From Parvibaculum sp. (GTDB lineage: Bacteria > Pseudomonadota > Alphaproteobacteria > Parvibaculales > Parvibaculaceae): DNA of 64,000 nucleotides. The notes beneath the pieces were generated by a model, which saw only the letters and a program-made list of their open reading frames with translations, ran no database searches and was not told the origin of the DNA. Below are positions 1 to 9,770 of this stretch, piece by piece. The stretch is taken from contig JAUSLL010000036.1 of assembly GCA_030649335.1 (NCBI GenBank), forward strand, positions 1 through 64,000, read 5' to 3'. Position numbers and translations under genes: made by a program. Positions within the stretch are counted from its first letter, which is position 1; every line of letters starts with the position of its first letter.

Positions 1-139
1 CAAGTCCCGCCCAGATGTCCAGAAGCGATGCGACATCGAGCAAAAGCTGCTCGCGGTAGCTGTCACGCAAAGCTGCGACCGCCGCTTCTGCCTGAGCGAC
101 CATCGCTTCAAATTCATCTTTGGCTTCGGCGTTGCCCAT
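1..139 (-). CDS. Partial hypothetical protein (N-terminal 46 residues)
   Basis: The first 46 codons of a minus-strand gene run off the left edge. The ATG at 139 has a purine-rich GAGGTG-type ribosome binding site just upstream. The visible protein begins MGNAEAKDEFEAMVAQAE and looks wholly alpha-helical, charged and alanine-rich, with no signal peptide. It could be the start of a small helical-bundle protein such as an Hpt-like domain, but no diagnostic motif is inside the window, so no function is assigned. It lies 98 bp downstream of the threonine aldolase on the same strand and may belong to the same transcript. Confidence 0.55.
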   Translation of the reverse strand, partial: MGNAEAKDEFEAMVAQAEAAVAALRDSYREQLLLDVASLLDIWAGL

Positions 140-237
140 TCCACACCTCTGTTCCGGCGACCGGCACGTCCGGTCACCAGAGTGGATGAGGCTAAGCGAT
201 CTGCGTTAAGGAATTCTGAAGCAAATCATGGAGGCAT

Positions 238-1284
238 TCAGCCATTTACCAGCTCCAGAAAGCCCGCCACATCGTCTGCCGTCGTCGCAAAGGATGTGAC
301 CAGCCGGATTGTCTGATGCTTGTGGCCTTCGGCGGCATCCGCCACATTGGGCCAGGGGTGAAACTTTGCCTCAGAAGCCAGCAAGCGCTTGAAAACTGCC
401 ACCGGCAGACGGACGAATACTTCATTGGCCTCAATGGCACTCGCCATCACAATTCCGTCGATGACTGAAAGCCCGTCACCGAGACGTGTCGCCATAGCAT
501 TGGCGTGACGCGCATTGCGCAACCACAGATCGTCGGCGAGATAAGCCTCAAGCTGGGCGGACAGAAACCGCATCTTGGAAAACAGATGACCGGCGCGTTT
601 ACGCCGGAACTCAAAATCACGCGCCATGGCAGGATCAAAGAAAACAACCGCCTCCGCCGCCATCGCGCCGTTCTTCGTCGCGCCGAAGGACAAAACATCG
701 ACGCCGCTTTTCCATGTCATCTCAGCAGGCGAGCAGCCGAGCGCCACCAGCGCATTGGCAAAACGCGCACCGTCCATGTGCACGGCGAGTTTGAACTCGC
801 GCGCAATCGCGGTGAGGCGCGTCAATTCGTCGAGCGAATAGACGCCGCCATCTTCGTTAGATTGCGTGATGGTGAGTGAACGCGGCTGCACCGAATGCAC
901 ATCGCCCGCGCGAAACCCCTGCAATCTGGCAAAAAACCGGTCAGGGTCGATCTTGCCGCCTGCGCCGCCAATGCCGATGAGCTTTGCGCCGCCGGTGAAC
1001 ATTTCCGGTGCGCCGCATTCATCCACATTCACATGCGCCACGTCATGGCACAGGATCGCCCCATAAGGCGGTGTCAACGTTGCAAGTGCCAGCGCGTTTG
1101 CCGCCGTGCCGGTCGCCACCGGAAAGACCGCAACCTCGCGCTCAAAAAGATCCGAGAATTTTTGCGTCAGTCCCTTCGTCGTATCATCCGCACCATAAGA
1201 ACTGACGCCGCCGCCATTGACGCGGGCAAGCGCGTCCAGAATTTCCGGCGAGACACCGAATGCGTTGTCGCTTGTAAAAATCAC
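238..1284 (-). CDS. ltaE: Low-specificity L-threonine aldolase
   Basis: A 348-residue PLP enzyme of fold type I that cleaves L-threonine or allo-threonine to glycine and acetaldehyde in the cytosol. The N-terminus (FTSDNAFG), the glycine-rich PLP-phosphate region (VATGTAANALAL), the H-M-D-G-A-R-F motif and the Schiff-base lysine context SFGATKNG are all present, and the length is normal for the family. The start is a GTG at 1284 with an AGAAGGA ribosome binding site about 10 nt upstream. It is the last clear member of a minus-strand group after the VOC and enoyl-CoA hydratase genes, with 49 bp between it and the hydratase. The family call is secure; exact stereospecificity cannot be read from sequence. 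Confidence 0.93.
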   Translation of the reverse strand: MIFTSDNAFGVSPEILDALARVNGGGVSSYGADDTTKGLTQKFSDLFEREVAVFPVATGTAANALALATLTPPYGAILCHDVAHVNVDECGAPEMFTGGAKLIGIGGAGGKIDPDRFFARLQGFRAGDVHSVQPRSLTITQSNEDGGVYSLDELTRLTAIAREFKLAVHMDGARFANALVALGCSPAEMTWKSGVDVLSFGATKNGAMAAEAVVFFDPAMARDFEFRRKRAGHLFSKMRFLSAQLEAYLADDLWLRNARHANAMATRLGDGLSVIDGIVMASAIEANEVFVRLPVAVFKRLLASEAKFHPWPNVADAAEGHKHQTIRLVTSFATTADDVAGFLELVNG

Positions 1285-1333
1285 TTTAAACAGATCCTTC
1301 TGCCTTGATAGATCATCAACGCAATGCGCCTCG

Positions 1334-2080
1334 TCACTTCTTTTTCATCGCGTCTATCGCTGTCCGATTGGCAGGCCCGCCCACAAGTTTTGCAAAGGCA
1401 ATATCTTCGCGTGTTCTTGCTGCTCTGATCGCATCCATGCGCGACGCAACGAGAAGCTGCTTGGTTGCCACAAGCGAGACGACCGGCGCTTGCGCGATCT
1501 GCGTTGCCAGTGCCATCGCTTCGATCATCAACTGAGGGGCTTCAAAAACAGAGCGCGCCAGCCCTGCTTTATGCGCCATATCCGCACTCATCCATTCGCC
1601 GGTGAACAAGAACTGCGCAGTGGTCTGCCACCCGATGATCGAGGGCAACAAATAGCTGCTGCCGGCTTCTGCGGTCAGGCCAAGCCCGACAAAAGGCGCA
1701 CGCAGCTGCGCCTCGCGTGACATCAACACGAGATCGCAATAAGGCAATAGCGTGCATCCGATACCGATACCAAGACCGTTCACGGCTGCAATGATCGGCT
1801 TGGGAAATGTGCCCAGCGCGTCCATGAAAGGTCGAAAGCCATCAAGCTGACGTTGTTCGTGGGCACGGCCATCATCCAGTTCGGCCAGATCCTGACCGGC
1901 ACTAAAGGCGCGTCCTTCGGCGGTGAGAACAACAACCGACACGGAATCATCCGCCGCCGCGCTCGTTAATGCAACGGCAACTGCATTGTAAAGCGCGTCA
2001 TTGAACGCATTGAGCGCCGCAGGCCGATTGAGCGTCAGAACACGAACGCGGCCTTCATCGCGCGTGAGAAGCACGCTCAC
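1334..2080 (-). CDS. Enoyl-CoA hydratase/isomerase family protein
   Basis: A crotonase-fold protein of 248 residues that acts on acyl-CoA thioesters, probably hydrating enoyl-CoA. Visible family features are the first oxyanion-hole segment FSAGQDLAELDD and the second glycine-rich segment VNGLGIGIG followed by CDLVLMS. The frame is open further upstream, but the GTG at 2080 overlaps the stop codon of the VOC gene as GTGA and is the sensible start, implying translational coupling. The glutamate usual for full hydratase activity in the GLTAEAG segment is present but not in the canonical LPGAGGT context, so isomerase or another crotonase activity is possible. Substrate unknown. Confidence 0.85.
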   Translation of the reverse strand: MSVLLTRDEGRVRVLTLNRPAALNAFNDALYNAVAVALTSAAADDSVSVVVLTAEGRAFSAGQDLAELDDGRAHEQRQLDGFRPFMDALGTFPKPIIAAVNGLGIGIGCTLLPYCDLVLMSREAQLRAPFVGLGLTAEAGSSYLLPSIIGWQTTAQFLFTGEWMSADMAHKAGLARSVFEAPQLMIEAMALATQIAQAPVVSLVATKQLLVASRMDAIRAARTREDIAFAKLVGGPANRTAIDAMKKK

Positions 2081-2943
2081 GCAACTACCTCGACCCGTTC
2101 GGGATGACCCGACCAGAACCACGCCATGCTGGGGCGCGACAGGCCGAGCATCATGCCGCCGAGCGCACGCGGGTGGAGCCATATCTGGTCGGCATTCTTT
2201 CGCGGGTCGCGGTCGGCGGGCCGGTCCACAGTAAAGCCCGCGCCCAGCGCCATGGCGCGGTCTTCAATCGCGCGCATATCCGGCGTCTCCGCGAAGGCCA
2301 TATAGAGGCTTTGACCGAATTTCGAAAAGTACCTCTCCATCGTCGTGCCTTCACGCGTCGGCGTGATGACTTCGAGACGGTCGAGCTTGTCTCTTTCAAA
2401 AAGCGTCAACGTGCCTGTGTAGCCAAATTGATCGGACGTGATCTCGGAATAGTTTTTTGGATCAAGTCCGAGCATATCGTTGAGATGATCCATCAGCCCG
2501 TCACGATTGGCCGAGAGGATTGTTGCCTCATAGAGAAAGTCGATGAGGCCGACGCGGGGTCTTGTTTCCGCTTGGCTCAGGACAAGGCGCAAACCATCTA
2601 TGCCCGTGTCCTTCTCATTCATAAAAAGCTGGCCTGATTCCGCGTGCGGGCTCACTCCCTTGGACTGAAGGCGCGCGGCAAGACCGGCGAGATCATGGGT
2701 GGAAGCACCGGCGGCAAAAAGATGCGCACCGCGCGCGCTGACGGCGTCGGCGATGACGCCTGTGCCATGCGGTTCCAGAAATTCGACAATGCCCGTGCCG
2801 ACCCTGAGCCTCAGCCGGCTCGCCCCGAGCCCCGCCACGCGGTCATGCCCGTCGGGCTCCGCGTCCAGAAGGTCAATCCAGCCCTTTGCCGCCGCTTCGG
2901 CGTCCGGCACCGCGATTTGCACCCTGTCGATTTTGCTCAGCAT
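2077..2943 (-). CDS. VOC (glyoxalase/bleomycin-resistance fold) family protein
   Basis: A 288-residue protein built from two vicinal-oxygen-chelate units, roughly residues 1-125 and 132-280. The first opens with the typical KIDRVQIAVPD strand. The second contains the TPTREGTTMERYF region and ends with an IWLHPRALGGMMLGL segment of the kind that supplies a metal-ligand histidine. Family members include glyoxalase I, methylmalonyl-CoA epimerase and extradiol dioxygenases. The gene overlaps the following enoyl-CoA hydratase by 4 nt, so an acyl-CoA or related metabolite is a reasonable inferred substrate, without proof. It is the first gene of its group and is divergent from gltB. Confidence 0.75.
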   Translation of the reverse strand: MLSKIDRVQIAVPDAEAAAKGWIDLLDAEPDGHDRVAGLGASRLRLRVGTGIVEFLEPHGTGVIADAVSARGAHLFAAGASTHDLAGLAARLQSKGVSPHAESGQLFMNEKDTGIDGLRLVLSQAETRPRVGLIDFLYEATILSANRDGLMDHLNDMLGLDPKNYSEITSDQFGYTGTLTLFERDKLDRLEVITPTREGTTMERYFSKFGQSLYMAFAETPDMRAIEDRAMALGAGFTVDRPADRDPRKNADQIWLHPRALGGMMLGLSRPSMAWFWSGHPERVEVVA

Positions 2944-3085
2944 GGCCTCATTCCTCCGCTAAAACGCCGCCCCGCACCTTGTCAGAGGCCGTGATCCGCC
3001 TCAAGCCAGCCGAAAGCTTATTATTTACCAATAACTCAAAAAACCAGCTTTTTGTTTTTTAGGTCAGTATCGCTGTCTTATTTGC

Positions 3086-3114
3086 TTGATTCAAAACCCG
3101 CCTTCCGGCATATT
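3086..3114 (+). promoter_or_regulatory. Candidate sigma-70 promoter of the gltB leader
   Basis: A -35 box TTGATT (3086-3091) and a -10 box CATATT (3109-3114) are separated by exactly 17 nt. A start near 3120 would place the transcript immediately ahead of the run of hairpins that precedes gltB. Both hexamers deviate from consensus, so this is a prediction only. Confidence 0.4.
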
Positions 3115-3120
3115 CCCCCT

Positions 3121-3425
3121 TGCTGGAAAGACTGTGTCTGCCCGGTCGGATAAAACGCGAGAAAACGCCGCTTTATCGACCGGCATCAGGGACACAGACC
3201 ACCGGCAAGCCAAAGACAGGCAGGGCGCGATCAGCCCTTCGCCAGACCGGGCAGCCGGTGCTGCGGTGCATGACAGGGCAAAACCTGTCTTGCGGACAAT
3301 TTTGTGATAGGCGTGCGATCCGTTTGCGTCCCGCGCCCCAAATGCGGAAGGGTTTCCTTCCCCGTAGGGGCGCAAGGGCACGAGCGGAAACGGCGACGAT
3401 CCGCCTCCGCCCATAAGGGCGACAA
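3121..3425 (+). ncRNA. Candidate structured leader RNA or ncRNA upstream of gltB
   Basis: This 512-bp gap (2944-3455) has no convincing gene but folds strongly. Complementary arms: 3132-3138 with 3191-3197, enclosing 3142-3148 with 3177-3183 and 3150-3154 with 3172-3176; 3200-3206 with 3254-3260; 3222-3226 with 3234-3238; 3272-3277 with 3284-3289, in competition with 3213-3220 pairing to 3284-3291; 3333-3339 with 3367-3373, enclosing 3346-3351 with 3356-3361; and 3408-3412 with 3417-3421. The last hairpin ends about 35 nt before the gltB start. I recognise no known RNA family (not SRP RNA, RNase P, tmRNA or cobalamin riboswitch by motif). Whether it is a cis leader or a free RNA is unknown. 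Confidence 0.35.
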
Positions 3426-3455
3426 GGTGGCATTCAGACAGAGGACGAGACGGGT

Positions 3456-6400
3456 ATGACGGAGAAGCTGACAGGAGCGCGCCAAACGCTGTTCAACGTG
3501 GAAAGCCGCAAAGGCACCTCCGCGGCGGACAGCAAACGCGCCGCGACGTCGCTTCCTGCGGGCCTCCCGGCTGCGCAGGGGCTATATGACCCCCGTAACG
3601 AGCATGATGCCTGCGGCATCGGCTTTGTGGCAAACATCCACAACCGAAAATCGCACAAGATCATTGAGGACGGTCTCCAGATTCTTGAAAATCTGGAGCA
3701 TCGCGGCGCCGTGGGCGCGGACCCGAAGGCCGGTGACGGCGCGGGTATCCTGATCCAGTTGCCCGATGCTTTTTTCCGCGCCGAAGCCAAGGCGCTCGGC
3801 TTTGATCTGCCGCCCGAAGGCCAGTACGGCGTCGGCCAGTTCTTCCTGCCGCGCGATGCCAAGGACCGCGCCAAGGTTGCCGCTCTCGTCGAGAAGCTTG
3901 TGGCCGAAGAAGGTCAGATTTTTCTCGGCTGGCGCGATGTGCCCGTCGATAATTCCGATCTTGGTTATTCGGTAAAGCCGACAGAGCCTTTCCATTGTCA
4001 GGCCTTCGTCGGGCAAGGCCCGTCGATCACCAACCAGGATCATTTCGAACGCAAGCTCTTCGTCATCCGCAAGCGCATCTTCAACACGCTTTATGCCGAA
4101 GAAGCCGTCATTCCGCGCGGCCTTTACATCTCGTCCTTCTCGTCGCGCACCATTGTTTACAAGGGCATGTTGCTCGCCGCGCAGGTCGGTCTTTACTACA
4201 AAGACCTCAAAGACCCGCGCATGGTGACAGCGCTCGCCATGGTGCATCAGCGCTTCTCAACAAACACATTCCCGACGTGGAGCCTCGCGCATCCCTTCCG
4301 CATGATCAGCCACAACGGCGAAATCAACACGGTGCGCGGCAACACAAACTGGATTCAGGCGCGCTACGCCGCCATGCAGTCTGACATTCTGGGCGATGAT
4401 CTGAAGAAGCTCTGGCCGATTGCCGTTGACGGCCAGTCGGACACGGCCTGCTTCGATAACGCGCTCGAACTTCTCGTCATGGGCGGCTATTCGCTGAGCC
4501 ACGCGATGATGATGCTGATCCCCGAAGCATGGGCGGGCAATCCGCTGATGGACGAGGACCGCCGCGCCTTTTACGAATATCACGCCGCTCTCATGGAACC
4601 ATGGGACGGCCCCGCTGCAATTGCCTTCACCGACGGTCGCCAGATCGGCGCGACACTCGACCGCAACGGTCTGCGTCCGGCGCGTTACTATGTGACGGAC
4701 GAAGGCAATGTCATCATGGCGTCGGAAATGGGCGTGCTGCCCATTCCCGAAGAAAGCATTGTCGAAAAATGGCGCTTGCAGCCCGGCAAGATGCTGCTCA
4801 TCGACCTTGAAGAAGGCCGCATCATTTCCGACGACGAAGTGAAGGCGAAGCTCGCCAAACTGCACCCCTATCAGACATGGCTCGACCGCACGCAGATCGT
4901 GCTCGAAGACATGCCCGCCGCCGTGAAGTCACTCGGCACCAGACATGCGTCAGGCGCCGAGCTGCTCGATCTGCAGCAGGCCTTCGGCTACACGCAGGAA
5001 GACCTGAAGTTCCTGATGGGACCGATGGCGATGGAAGGTCAGGAAGCGACAGGCTCCATGGGCACCGACACGCCCATTTCGCCGCTCTCCAATAATTCCA
5101 AGACGCTCTACACCTATTTCAAGCAGAACTTCGCGCAGGTTACGAACCCGCCTATCGATCCGATCCGCGAAGAACTCGTCATGTCGCTCGTGTCCTTCAT
5201 CGGCCCGCGCCCCAACCTGCTTGACCTCAAGGGCATGTCGTCGGTGAAGCGCCTCGAAGTGCGCCAGCCCATTCTGACGAATGATGATCTGGAAAAGATT
5301 CGCATGATCGGTGAAGTCGCCGACAACCACTTCCGTGCCGAAACGCTCGACATCACCTATATGGCGACACGCGGTGCGGAAGCCATGGAAGACATGCTGA
5401 CGCGGCTTTGTGCGCGCGCCGAAGAAACCGTGCGCTCAGGCACCAACATCATCATTCTGTCCGACCGCCTCGTGTCGTCGGAACGCATGGCGATCCCGGC
5501 GCTGCTCGCAACCTCTGCCGTGCATCATCATTTGATCCGCACAGGCCTTCGCACCTCCGTCGGTCTTGTGGTCGAAACAGGCGAAGCGCGCGAAGTGCAT
5601 CACTTTGCGTGCCTTGCAGGCTATGGCGCGGAAGCAATCAACCCCTATCTCGCCTTCGACACGCTGGAAGCGATGCTGCCTTCGCTCGACGAAGACCTCA
5701 CCGCTTACGAAGCCAACAAGCGTTACATCAAGGCCATCGACAAGGGTCTCCTCAAGGTCATGTCCAAGATGGGCATCTCGACCTATCAGTCCTATTGCGG
5801 CGCGCAGATTTTCGACGGCGTCGGCCTCAACTCCGAATTCGTGAAAAAATATTTCACGGGCACGGCGACACCCATCGAAGGCGTCGGCTGCACGGAAGTG
5901 GCGGAAGAAACCTTCCGCCGCCACCAACTGGCCTTCTCCGATGCACCGGTGCTGAAGAACGCGCTGGAAGTCGGCGGCGAATATGCCTACCGCATCCGTG
6001 GCGAAGAACACGCATGGACGGCAGATAGCGTGCGCGACCTGCAACATGCCGTGCGTGGCAACAGCCAGGACAAGTACCGCGAGTTTGCCAAGCGCATCAA
6101 CGAACAAGGCGAACGCCTGCTGACCGTCCGCGGCCTCTTTGAAGTGAAGACGGCTGAACAGGATGGCCGCAAGCCCGTGGCACTCGACGAGGTGGAACCC
6201 GCCTCCGAGATCGTCAAGCGCTTTGCCACCGGCGCCATGTCCTATGGTTCGATCAGCCGCGAAGCCCACACCAACCTCGCCATTGCCATGAACCGCATCG
6301 GCGGTCGCTCGAACACAGGCGAAGGCGGCGAAGAAGCTGACCGTTTCACGCCTATGGCGAACGGCGACAGCATGCGCTCGGCCATCAAGCAGGTGGCGTC

Positions 6401-8213
6401 AGGCCGCTTCGGTGTGACGACGGAATATCTCGTCAACTCCGACATGATCCAGATCAAAATGGCGCAGGGCGCAAAGCCCGGCGAAGGCGGACAGTTGCCC
6501 GGCCACAAGGTAGATGCGACGATTGCCAAGGTGCGCCATTCGACACCCGGCGTCGGCCTCATCTCGCCGCCCCCGCACCATGACATCTATTCAATCGAAG
6601 ATCTGGCCCAGCTCATCTACGACCTGAAGAACACCAACCCCGATGGTCTGGTGTCGGTGAAGCTTGTGTCTGAAGTAGGCGTCGGCACAGTGGCCGCAGG
6701 CGTCTCCAAGGCGCGCGCCGACCATGTGACGATTTCGGGCTTTGAAGGCGGCACTGGTGCCTCGCCGCTGACCTCGATCAAGCATGCGGGCTCCCCTTGG
6801 GAAATCGGTCTGGCCGAAACGCATCAGACGCTCGTCATGAACCAGCTGCGCAGCCGCATCACCGTGCAGGTGGACGGCGGACTTCGCACAGGCCGCGACG
6901 TGGTCATCGGCGCTCTGCTCGGTGCGGACGAGTTCGGCTTTGCCACCGCGCCGCTTATCGCGGCGGGCTGCATCATGATGCGCAAGTGCCATCTCAACAC
7001 CTGCCCTGTCGGCGTCGCCACGCAAGACCCCGAACTCAGGAAGCGTTTTGTCGGCCAGCCCGAACACGTCATCAACTATTTCTTCTTCGTCGCCGAAGAA
7101 GTGCGCGAGCTGATGGCTGCAATGGGCTACCGCACGGTCAATGAAATGATCGGTCAGGTCCAGATGCTCGACAAGCAAAAGGTCATCGAACACTGGAAGG
7201 CCCACGGCCTCGACTTCACCAAAATGTTCCACAAGGTCGAAGCGATTGCTGGCTCCACCACCTACCAGAGCGAAACACAGAACCACAACATCGAGCACGT
7301 CCTCGACCGCAAGCTGATCGAACTGTCGAGAGACGCGATTGCGACGAAGAAGCCCGTGCAGCTTGAGTTTCCGGTCGGCAACACCGACCGCACCATCGGC
7401 GCGATGCTCTCTGGCGTCATCGCCAAGGCGCATGGCCACGCGGGCCTGCCCGAAGACACGATCCATGTGAAGCTCAACGGCACATCGGGCCAGAGCTTCG
7501 GTGCCTGGGTCGCGCATGGTGTGACACTCGAACTCGAAGGTCAGGCCAACGACTATGTCGGCAAGGGCCTCTCAGGCGGTCGTCTCATCGTCTATCCGCC
7601 CAAGAACACAAAGATCGTGCCGGAACGCTCGATCATCGTCGGCAACACGGTTCTCTACGGTGCCATCAACGGCGAATGCTACTTCCGTGGCATCGCGGGC
7701 GAACGCTTTGCCGTGCGCAACTCCGGCGCCATCGCTGTTGTCGAAGGCACGGGCGACCATGGTTGCGAATATATGACCGGCGGCATTGTCGTCGTGCTGG
7801 GCCGCACAGGTCGCAACTTCGCAGCCGGCATGTCGGGCGGCATCGCCTATGTGCTCGACGAAGACGGCAAGTTTGAAAAGCGTTGCAACATGGCAATGGT
7901 GGACCTTGAGCCTGTTGAGGCCGAACTCGACCTCATGGCAAAGCGTCATCTGCAGCGCAATGAACTGGCGAGCCACGGTCGCGTCGATGTCATGTCCGAC
8001 ATGACGCGCTTTGACGCCGAACGTCTGCGTCAGCTCATCGAGAACCATGCCCGCTACACCAACTCCGGGCTTGCCAAAAACATATTGACCAACTGGGACA
8101 CGATGCTGCCGAAATTCCGCAAGGTGATGCCGGTCGAATATCGGCGCGCCCTGAAGGAAATGGCTAAGGCACAAGACAGTGCTGCGCCCGCAACAGTCGC
8201 AGCAGGAGAATAA
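3456..8213 (+). CDS. gltB: Glutamate synthase (NADPH) large subunit
   Basis: The 1585-residue alpha subunit of NADPH-GOGAT, which releases ammonia from glutamine and transfers it to 2-oxoglutarate. A propeptide of about 52 residues precedes the Ntn nucleophile Cys53 in HDACGIGF. The order is class II glutamine amidotransferase domain, central domain, FMN/2-oxoglutarate synthase domain, then a C-terminal GXGXG beta-helix domain rich in glycine-spaced turns near residues 1380-1470. Cys1172, Cys1178 and Cys1183 (C-x5-C-x4-C) are the 3Fe-4S ligands. The ATG at 3456 follows a GAGGACGAGACGGGT ribosome binding region. gltD follows after 4 nt, so the two subunits are co-transcribed. Length and motifs are complete. 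Confidence 0.98.
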   Translation: MTEKLTGARQTLFNVESRKGTSAADSKRAATSLPAGLPAAQGLYDPRNEHDACGIGFVANIHNRKSHKIIEDGLQILENLEHRGAVGADPKAGDGAGILIQLPDAFFRAEAKALGFDLPPEGQYGVGQFFLPRDAKDRAKVAALVEKLVAEEGQIFLGWRDVPVDNSDLGYSVKPTEPFHCQAFVGQGPSITNQDHFERKLFVIRKRIFNTLYAEEAVIPRGLYISSFSSRTIVYKGMLLAAQVGLYYKDLKDPRMVTALAMVHQRFSTNTFPTWSLAHPFRMISHNGEINTVRGNTNWIQARYAAMQSDILGDDLKKLWPIAVDGQSDTACFDNALELLVMGGYSLSHAMMMLIPEAWAGNPLMDEDRRAFYEYHAALMEPWDGPAAIAFTDGRQIGATLDRNGLRPARYYVTDEGNVIMASEMGVLPIPEESIVEKWRLQPGKMLLIDLEEGRIISDDEVKAKLAKLHPYQTWLDRTQIVLEDMPAAVKSLGTRHASGAELLDLQQAFGYTQEDLKFLMGPMAMEGQEATGSMGTDTPISPLSNNSKTLYTYFKQNFAQVTNPPIDPIREELVMSLVSFIGPRPNLLDLKGMSSVKRLEVRQPILTNDDLEKIRMIGEVADNHFRAETLDITYMATRGAEAMEDMLTRLCARAEETVRSGTNIIILSDRLVSSERMAIPALLATSAVHHHLIRTGLRTSVGLVVETGEAREVHHFACLAGYGAEAINPYLAFDTLEAMLPSLDEDLTAYEANKRYIKAIDKGLLKVMSKMGISTYQSYCGAQIFDGVGLNSEFVKKYFTGTATPIEGVGCTEVAEETFRRHQLAFSDAPVLKNALEVGGEYAYRIRGEEHAWTADSVRDLQHAVRGNSQDKYREFAKRINEQGERLLTVRGLFEVKTAEQDGRKPVALDEVEPASEIVKRFATGAMSYGSISREAHTNLAIAMNRIGGRSNTGEGGEEADRFTPMANGDSMRSAIKQVASGRFGVTTEYLVNSDMIQIKMAQGAKPGEGGQLPGHKVDATIAKVRHSTPGVGLISPPPHHDIYSIEDLAQLIYDLKNTNPDGLVSVKLVSEVGVGTVAAGVSKARADHVTISGFEGGTGASPLTSIKHAGSPWEIGLAETHQTLVMNQLRSRITVQVDGGLRTGRDVVIGALLGADEFGFATAPLIAAGCIMMRKCHLNTCPVGVATQDPELRKRFVGQPEHVINYFFFVAEEVRELMAAMGYRTVNEMIGQVQMLDKQKVIEHWKAHGLDFTKMFHKVEAIAGSTTYQSETQNHNIEHVLDRKLIELSRDAIATKKPVQLEFPVGNTDRTIGAMLSGVIAKAHGHAGLPEDTIHVKLNGTSGQSFGAWVAHGVTLELEGQANDYVGKGLSGGRLIVYPPKNTKIVPERSIIVGNTVLYGAINGECYFRGIAGERFAVRNSGAIAVVEGTGDHGCEYMTGGIVVVLGRTGRNFAAGMSGGIAYVLDEDGKFEKRCNMAMVDLEPVEAELDLMAKRHLQRNELASHGRVDVMSDMTRFDAERLRQLIENHARYTNSGLAKNILTNWDTMLPKFRKVMPVEYRRALKEMAKAQDSAAPATVAAGE

Positions 8214-8217
8214 GACA

Positions 8218-9636
8218 GTGGGAAAGACAACCGGCTTCCTGGAGATCGACCGTCAGGATCGCAAGTACCTGCCTGCGTCCGACCGTATCCGCAACTACAA
8301 GGAGTTCGTCATACCGCTCGGGGAAAAAACCCTGCGCGATCAGGCGGCCCGCTGCATGGATTGTGGCATTCCTTATTGCCACAACGGCTGCCCCGTCAAC
8401 AACCAGATCCCCGACTGGAACGATCTCGTTTATCACGACGACTGGGCCGAAGCCTGCCGCAACCTACATTCGACCAATAACTTTCCCGAGTTCACCGGTC
8501 GCGTCTGCCCCGCACCTTGCGAGGCATCCTGCACGCTGAACCTCATCGAAAGCCCGGTGACCATCAAGACGATTGAACATGCAATCGTCGAACGTGGTTG
8601 GGCCGAAGGCTGGATTGCCCCTCAGGTTTCCGAAAAGAAGACCGGCAAGCGCGTCGCCGTGGTTGGCGCTGGCCCCGCAGGCCTTGCCTGCGCCCAGCAG
8701 CTGGCGCGCGCTGGCCACGATGTTCATCTGTTTGAGAAAAATGCGAAAGCCGGTGGCCTTCTGCGTTACGGTATTCCCGATTTCAAAATGGAAAAGCACG
8801 TCATTGACCGTCGCATGGCCCAGCTTGAGGCCGAAGGCGTCACCTTCCATTACAACGCCCATATCGGCGTGACGACAAAGGCTAAGGAACTTCTCGCCGG
8901 TTTCGATGCTGTCGTGCTGACAGGCGGCGCAGAAAAGCCGCGCGATCTGCCCATCGAAGGCCGCGACCTTCAGGGTGTGCACTTCGCTATGGAATTCCTG
9001 CCGCAGCAGAACCGCCGCGTGTCGGAAGAACCTCTGATGAATGTCGAACCGATCCTCGCCGGCGGCAAGCATGTCGTCGTCATCGGCGGCGGCGACACGG
9101 GCTCAGATTGCCTCGGCACGTCCTTCCGTCAGGGCGCTGTGTCCGTCACCCAGCTTGAAATCATGCCGGAACCGCCCAAGCACGAAAACAAGCTCCTCAC
9201 ATGGCCCGATTGGCCGCTCAAAATGCGCACCTCGTCGAGCCAGGCCGAAGGCGCAACGCGCGACTTCGCTGTCATGACACGCCGCATCATCGGCGATGCT
9301 GGCAAAGTCAAAGCCATCGAATGTGTCCGCGTTGACGACAAGATGCAGGCCATCGAAGGCAGCGAGTTTGAGATCAAGGCCGACCTCGTGCTGCTCGCCA
9401 TGGGCTTTGTCTCACCCGTCCACGAAGGCATGTTAGCCGACCTCGGCGTCACCCTCGACAAGCGCGGTAACGTCGCCGCCGACACCGCGACCTACAAGTC
9501 GAACCTCGACAAAGTGTTCTCGGCAGGCGATATGCGCCGCGGCCAGTCGCTGGTCGTCTGGGCGATCCGGGAAGGCCGTCAAGCCGCGCGCGAAGTGGAC
9601 CTGTTCCTCATGGGCGAAACGCTACTACCGCGCTGA
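8218..9636 (+). CDS. gltD: Glutamate synthase (NADPH) small subunit
   Basis: The beta subunit of GOGAT, which oxidises NADPH and passes electrons through FAD and Fe-S centres to GltB. The GTG at 8218 is chosen as start because it has an AGGAGA site 8-9 nt upstream and lies just after the gltB stop; the product is 472 residues. N-terminal cysteines at 46, 49, 54 and 58 and again at 97, 101 and 105 form the 4Fe-4S binding region. [11 protein letters not shown] dinucleotide fold near residue 146 binds FAD and a [10 protein letters not shown] fold near residue 285 binds NADPH. A strong intrinsic terminator follows the stop codon. Confidence 0.97.
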   Translation: MGKTTGFLEIDRQDRKYLPASDRIRNYKEFVIPLGEKTLRDQAARCMDCGIPYCHNGCPVNNQIPDWNDLVYHDDWAEACRNLHSTNNFPEFTGRVCPAPCEASCTLNLIESPVTIKTIEHAIVERGWAEGWIAPQVSEKKTGKRVAVVGAGPAGLACAQQLARAGHDVHLFEKNAKAGGLLRYGIPDFKMEKHVIDRRMAQLEAEGVTFHYNAHIGVTTKAKELLAGFDAVVLTGGAEKPRDLPIEGRDLQGVHFAMEFLPQQNRRVSEEPLMNVEPILAGGKHVVVIGGGDTGSDCLGTSFRQGAVSVTQLEIMPEPPKHENKLLTWPDWPLKMRTSSSQAEGATRDFAVMTRRIIGDAGKVKAIECVRVDDKMQAIEGSEFEIKADLVLLAMGFVSPVHEGMLADLGVTLDKRGNVAADTATYKSNLDKVFSAGDMRRGQSLVVWAIREGRQAAREVDLFLMGETLLPR

Positions 9637-9656
9637 TCAAAAAACTCAATAAAATC

Positions 9657-9688
9657 AGGGCCCTGCATCCAAGCAGGGCCCTTTTTTT
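9657..9688 (+). terminator. Intrinsic terminator of gltBD
   Basis: Perfect 10-bp stem AGGGCCCTGC (9657-9666) with its complement (9673-9682), a 6-nt loop, and an uninterrupted T run through 9688, 20 nt after the gltD stop. A textbook Rho-independent terminator. Confidence 0.95.
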
Positions 9689-9697
9689 GTATCCCGC

Positions 9698-9731
9698 AAT
9701 CAATAAATAGACTCTGGTCTATTTATTGATT
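9698..9731. promoter_or_regulatory. 34-bp perfect dyad upstream of the COQ4-family gene
   Basis: AATCAATAAATAGAC at 9698-9712 is followed by TCTG and then by its exact reverse complement at 9717-9731. The arms are 15 bp each and A+T-rich in a G+C-rich genome. It lies 39 bp before the next start codon and 9 bp after the gltD terminator T run, so it is separate from that terminator. Size and symmetry suit an operator for a dimeric repressor such as a TetR- or MarR-type protein; no such regulator gene is nearby. It is not followed by a T run on the plus strand. Confidence 0.55.
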
Positions 9732-9770
9732 AGTTTCGCCTGCTCGCACCATTAAGAGGCCGGAGTCACC

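Noticed and set aside
3121-3425. SRP RNA, RNase P RNA, tmRNA or cobalamin riboswitch upstream of gltB
   Set aside because: The diagnostic sequences (SRP GGAAG loop context, RNase P GAGGAAAGTCC, a TTCGA T-loop with CCA end, the B12-box) are not found in the stretch.
6591-7517. 308-codon minus-strand open frame inside gltB
   Set aside because: Antisense shadow of a fully conserved enzyme; no domain or credible translation signals.
9698-9731. The dyad as a second terminator of gltBD
   Set aside because: A complete terminator precedes it by 9 bp, and the dyad is not followed by a T run on the plus strand.
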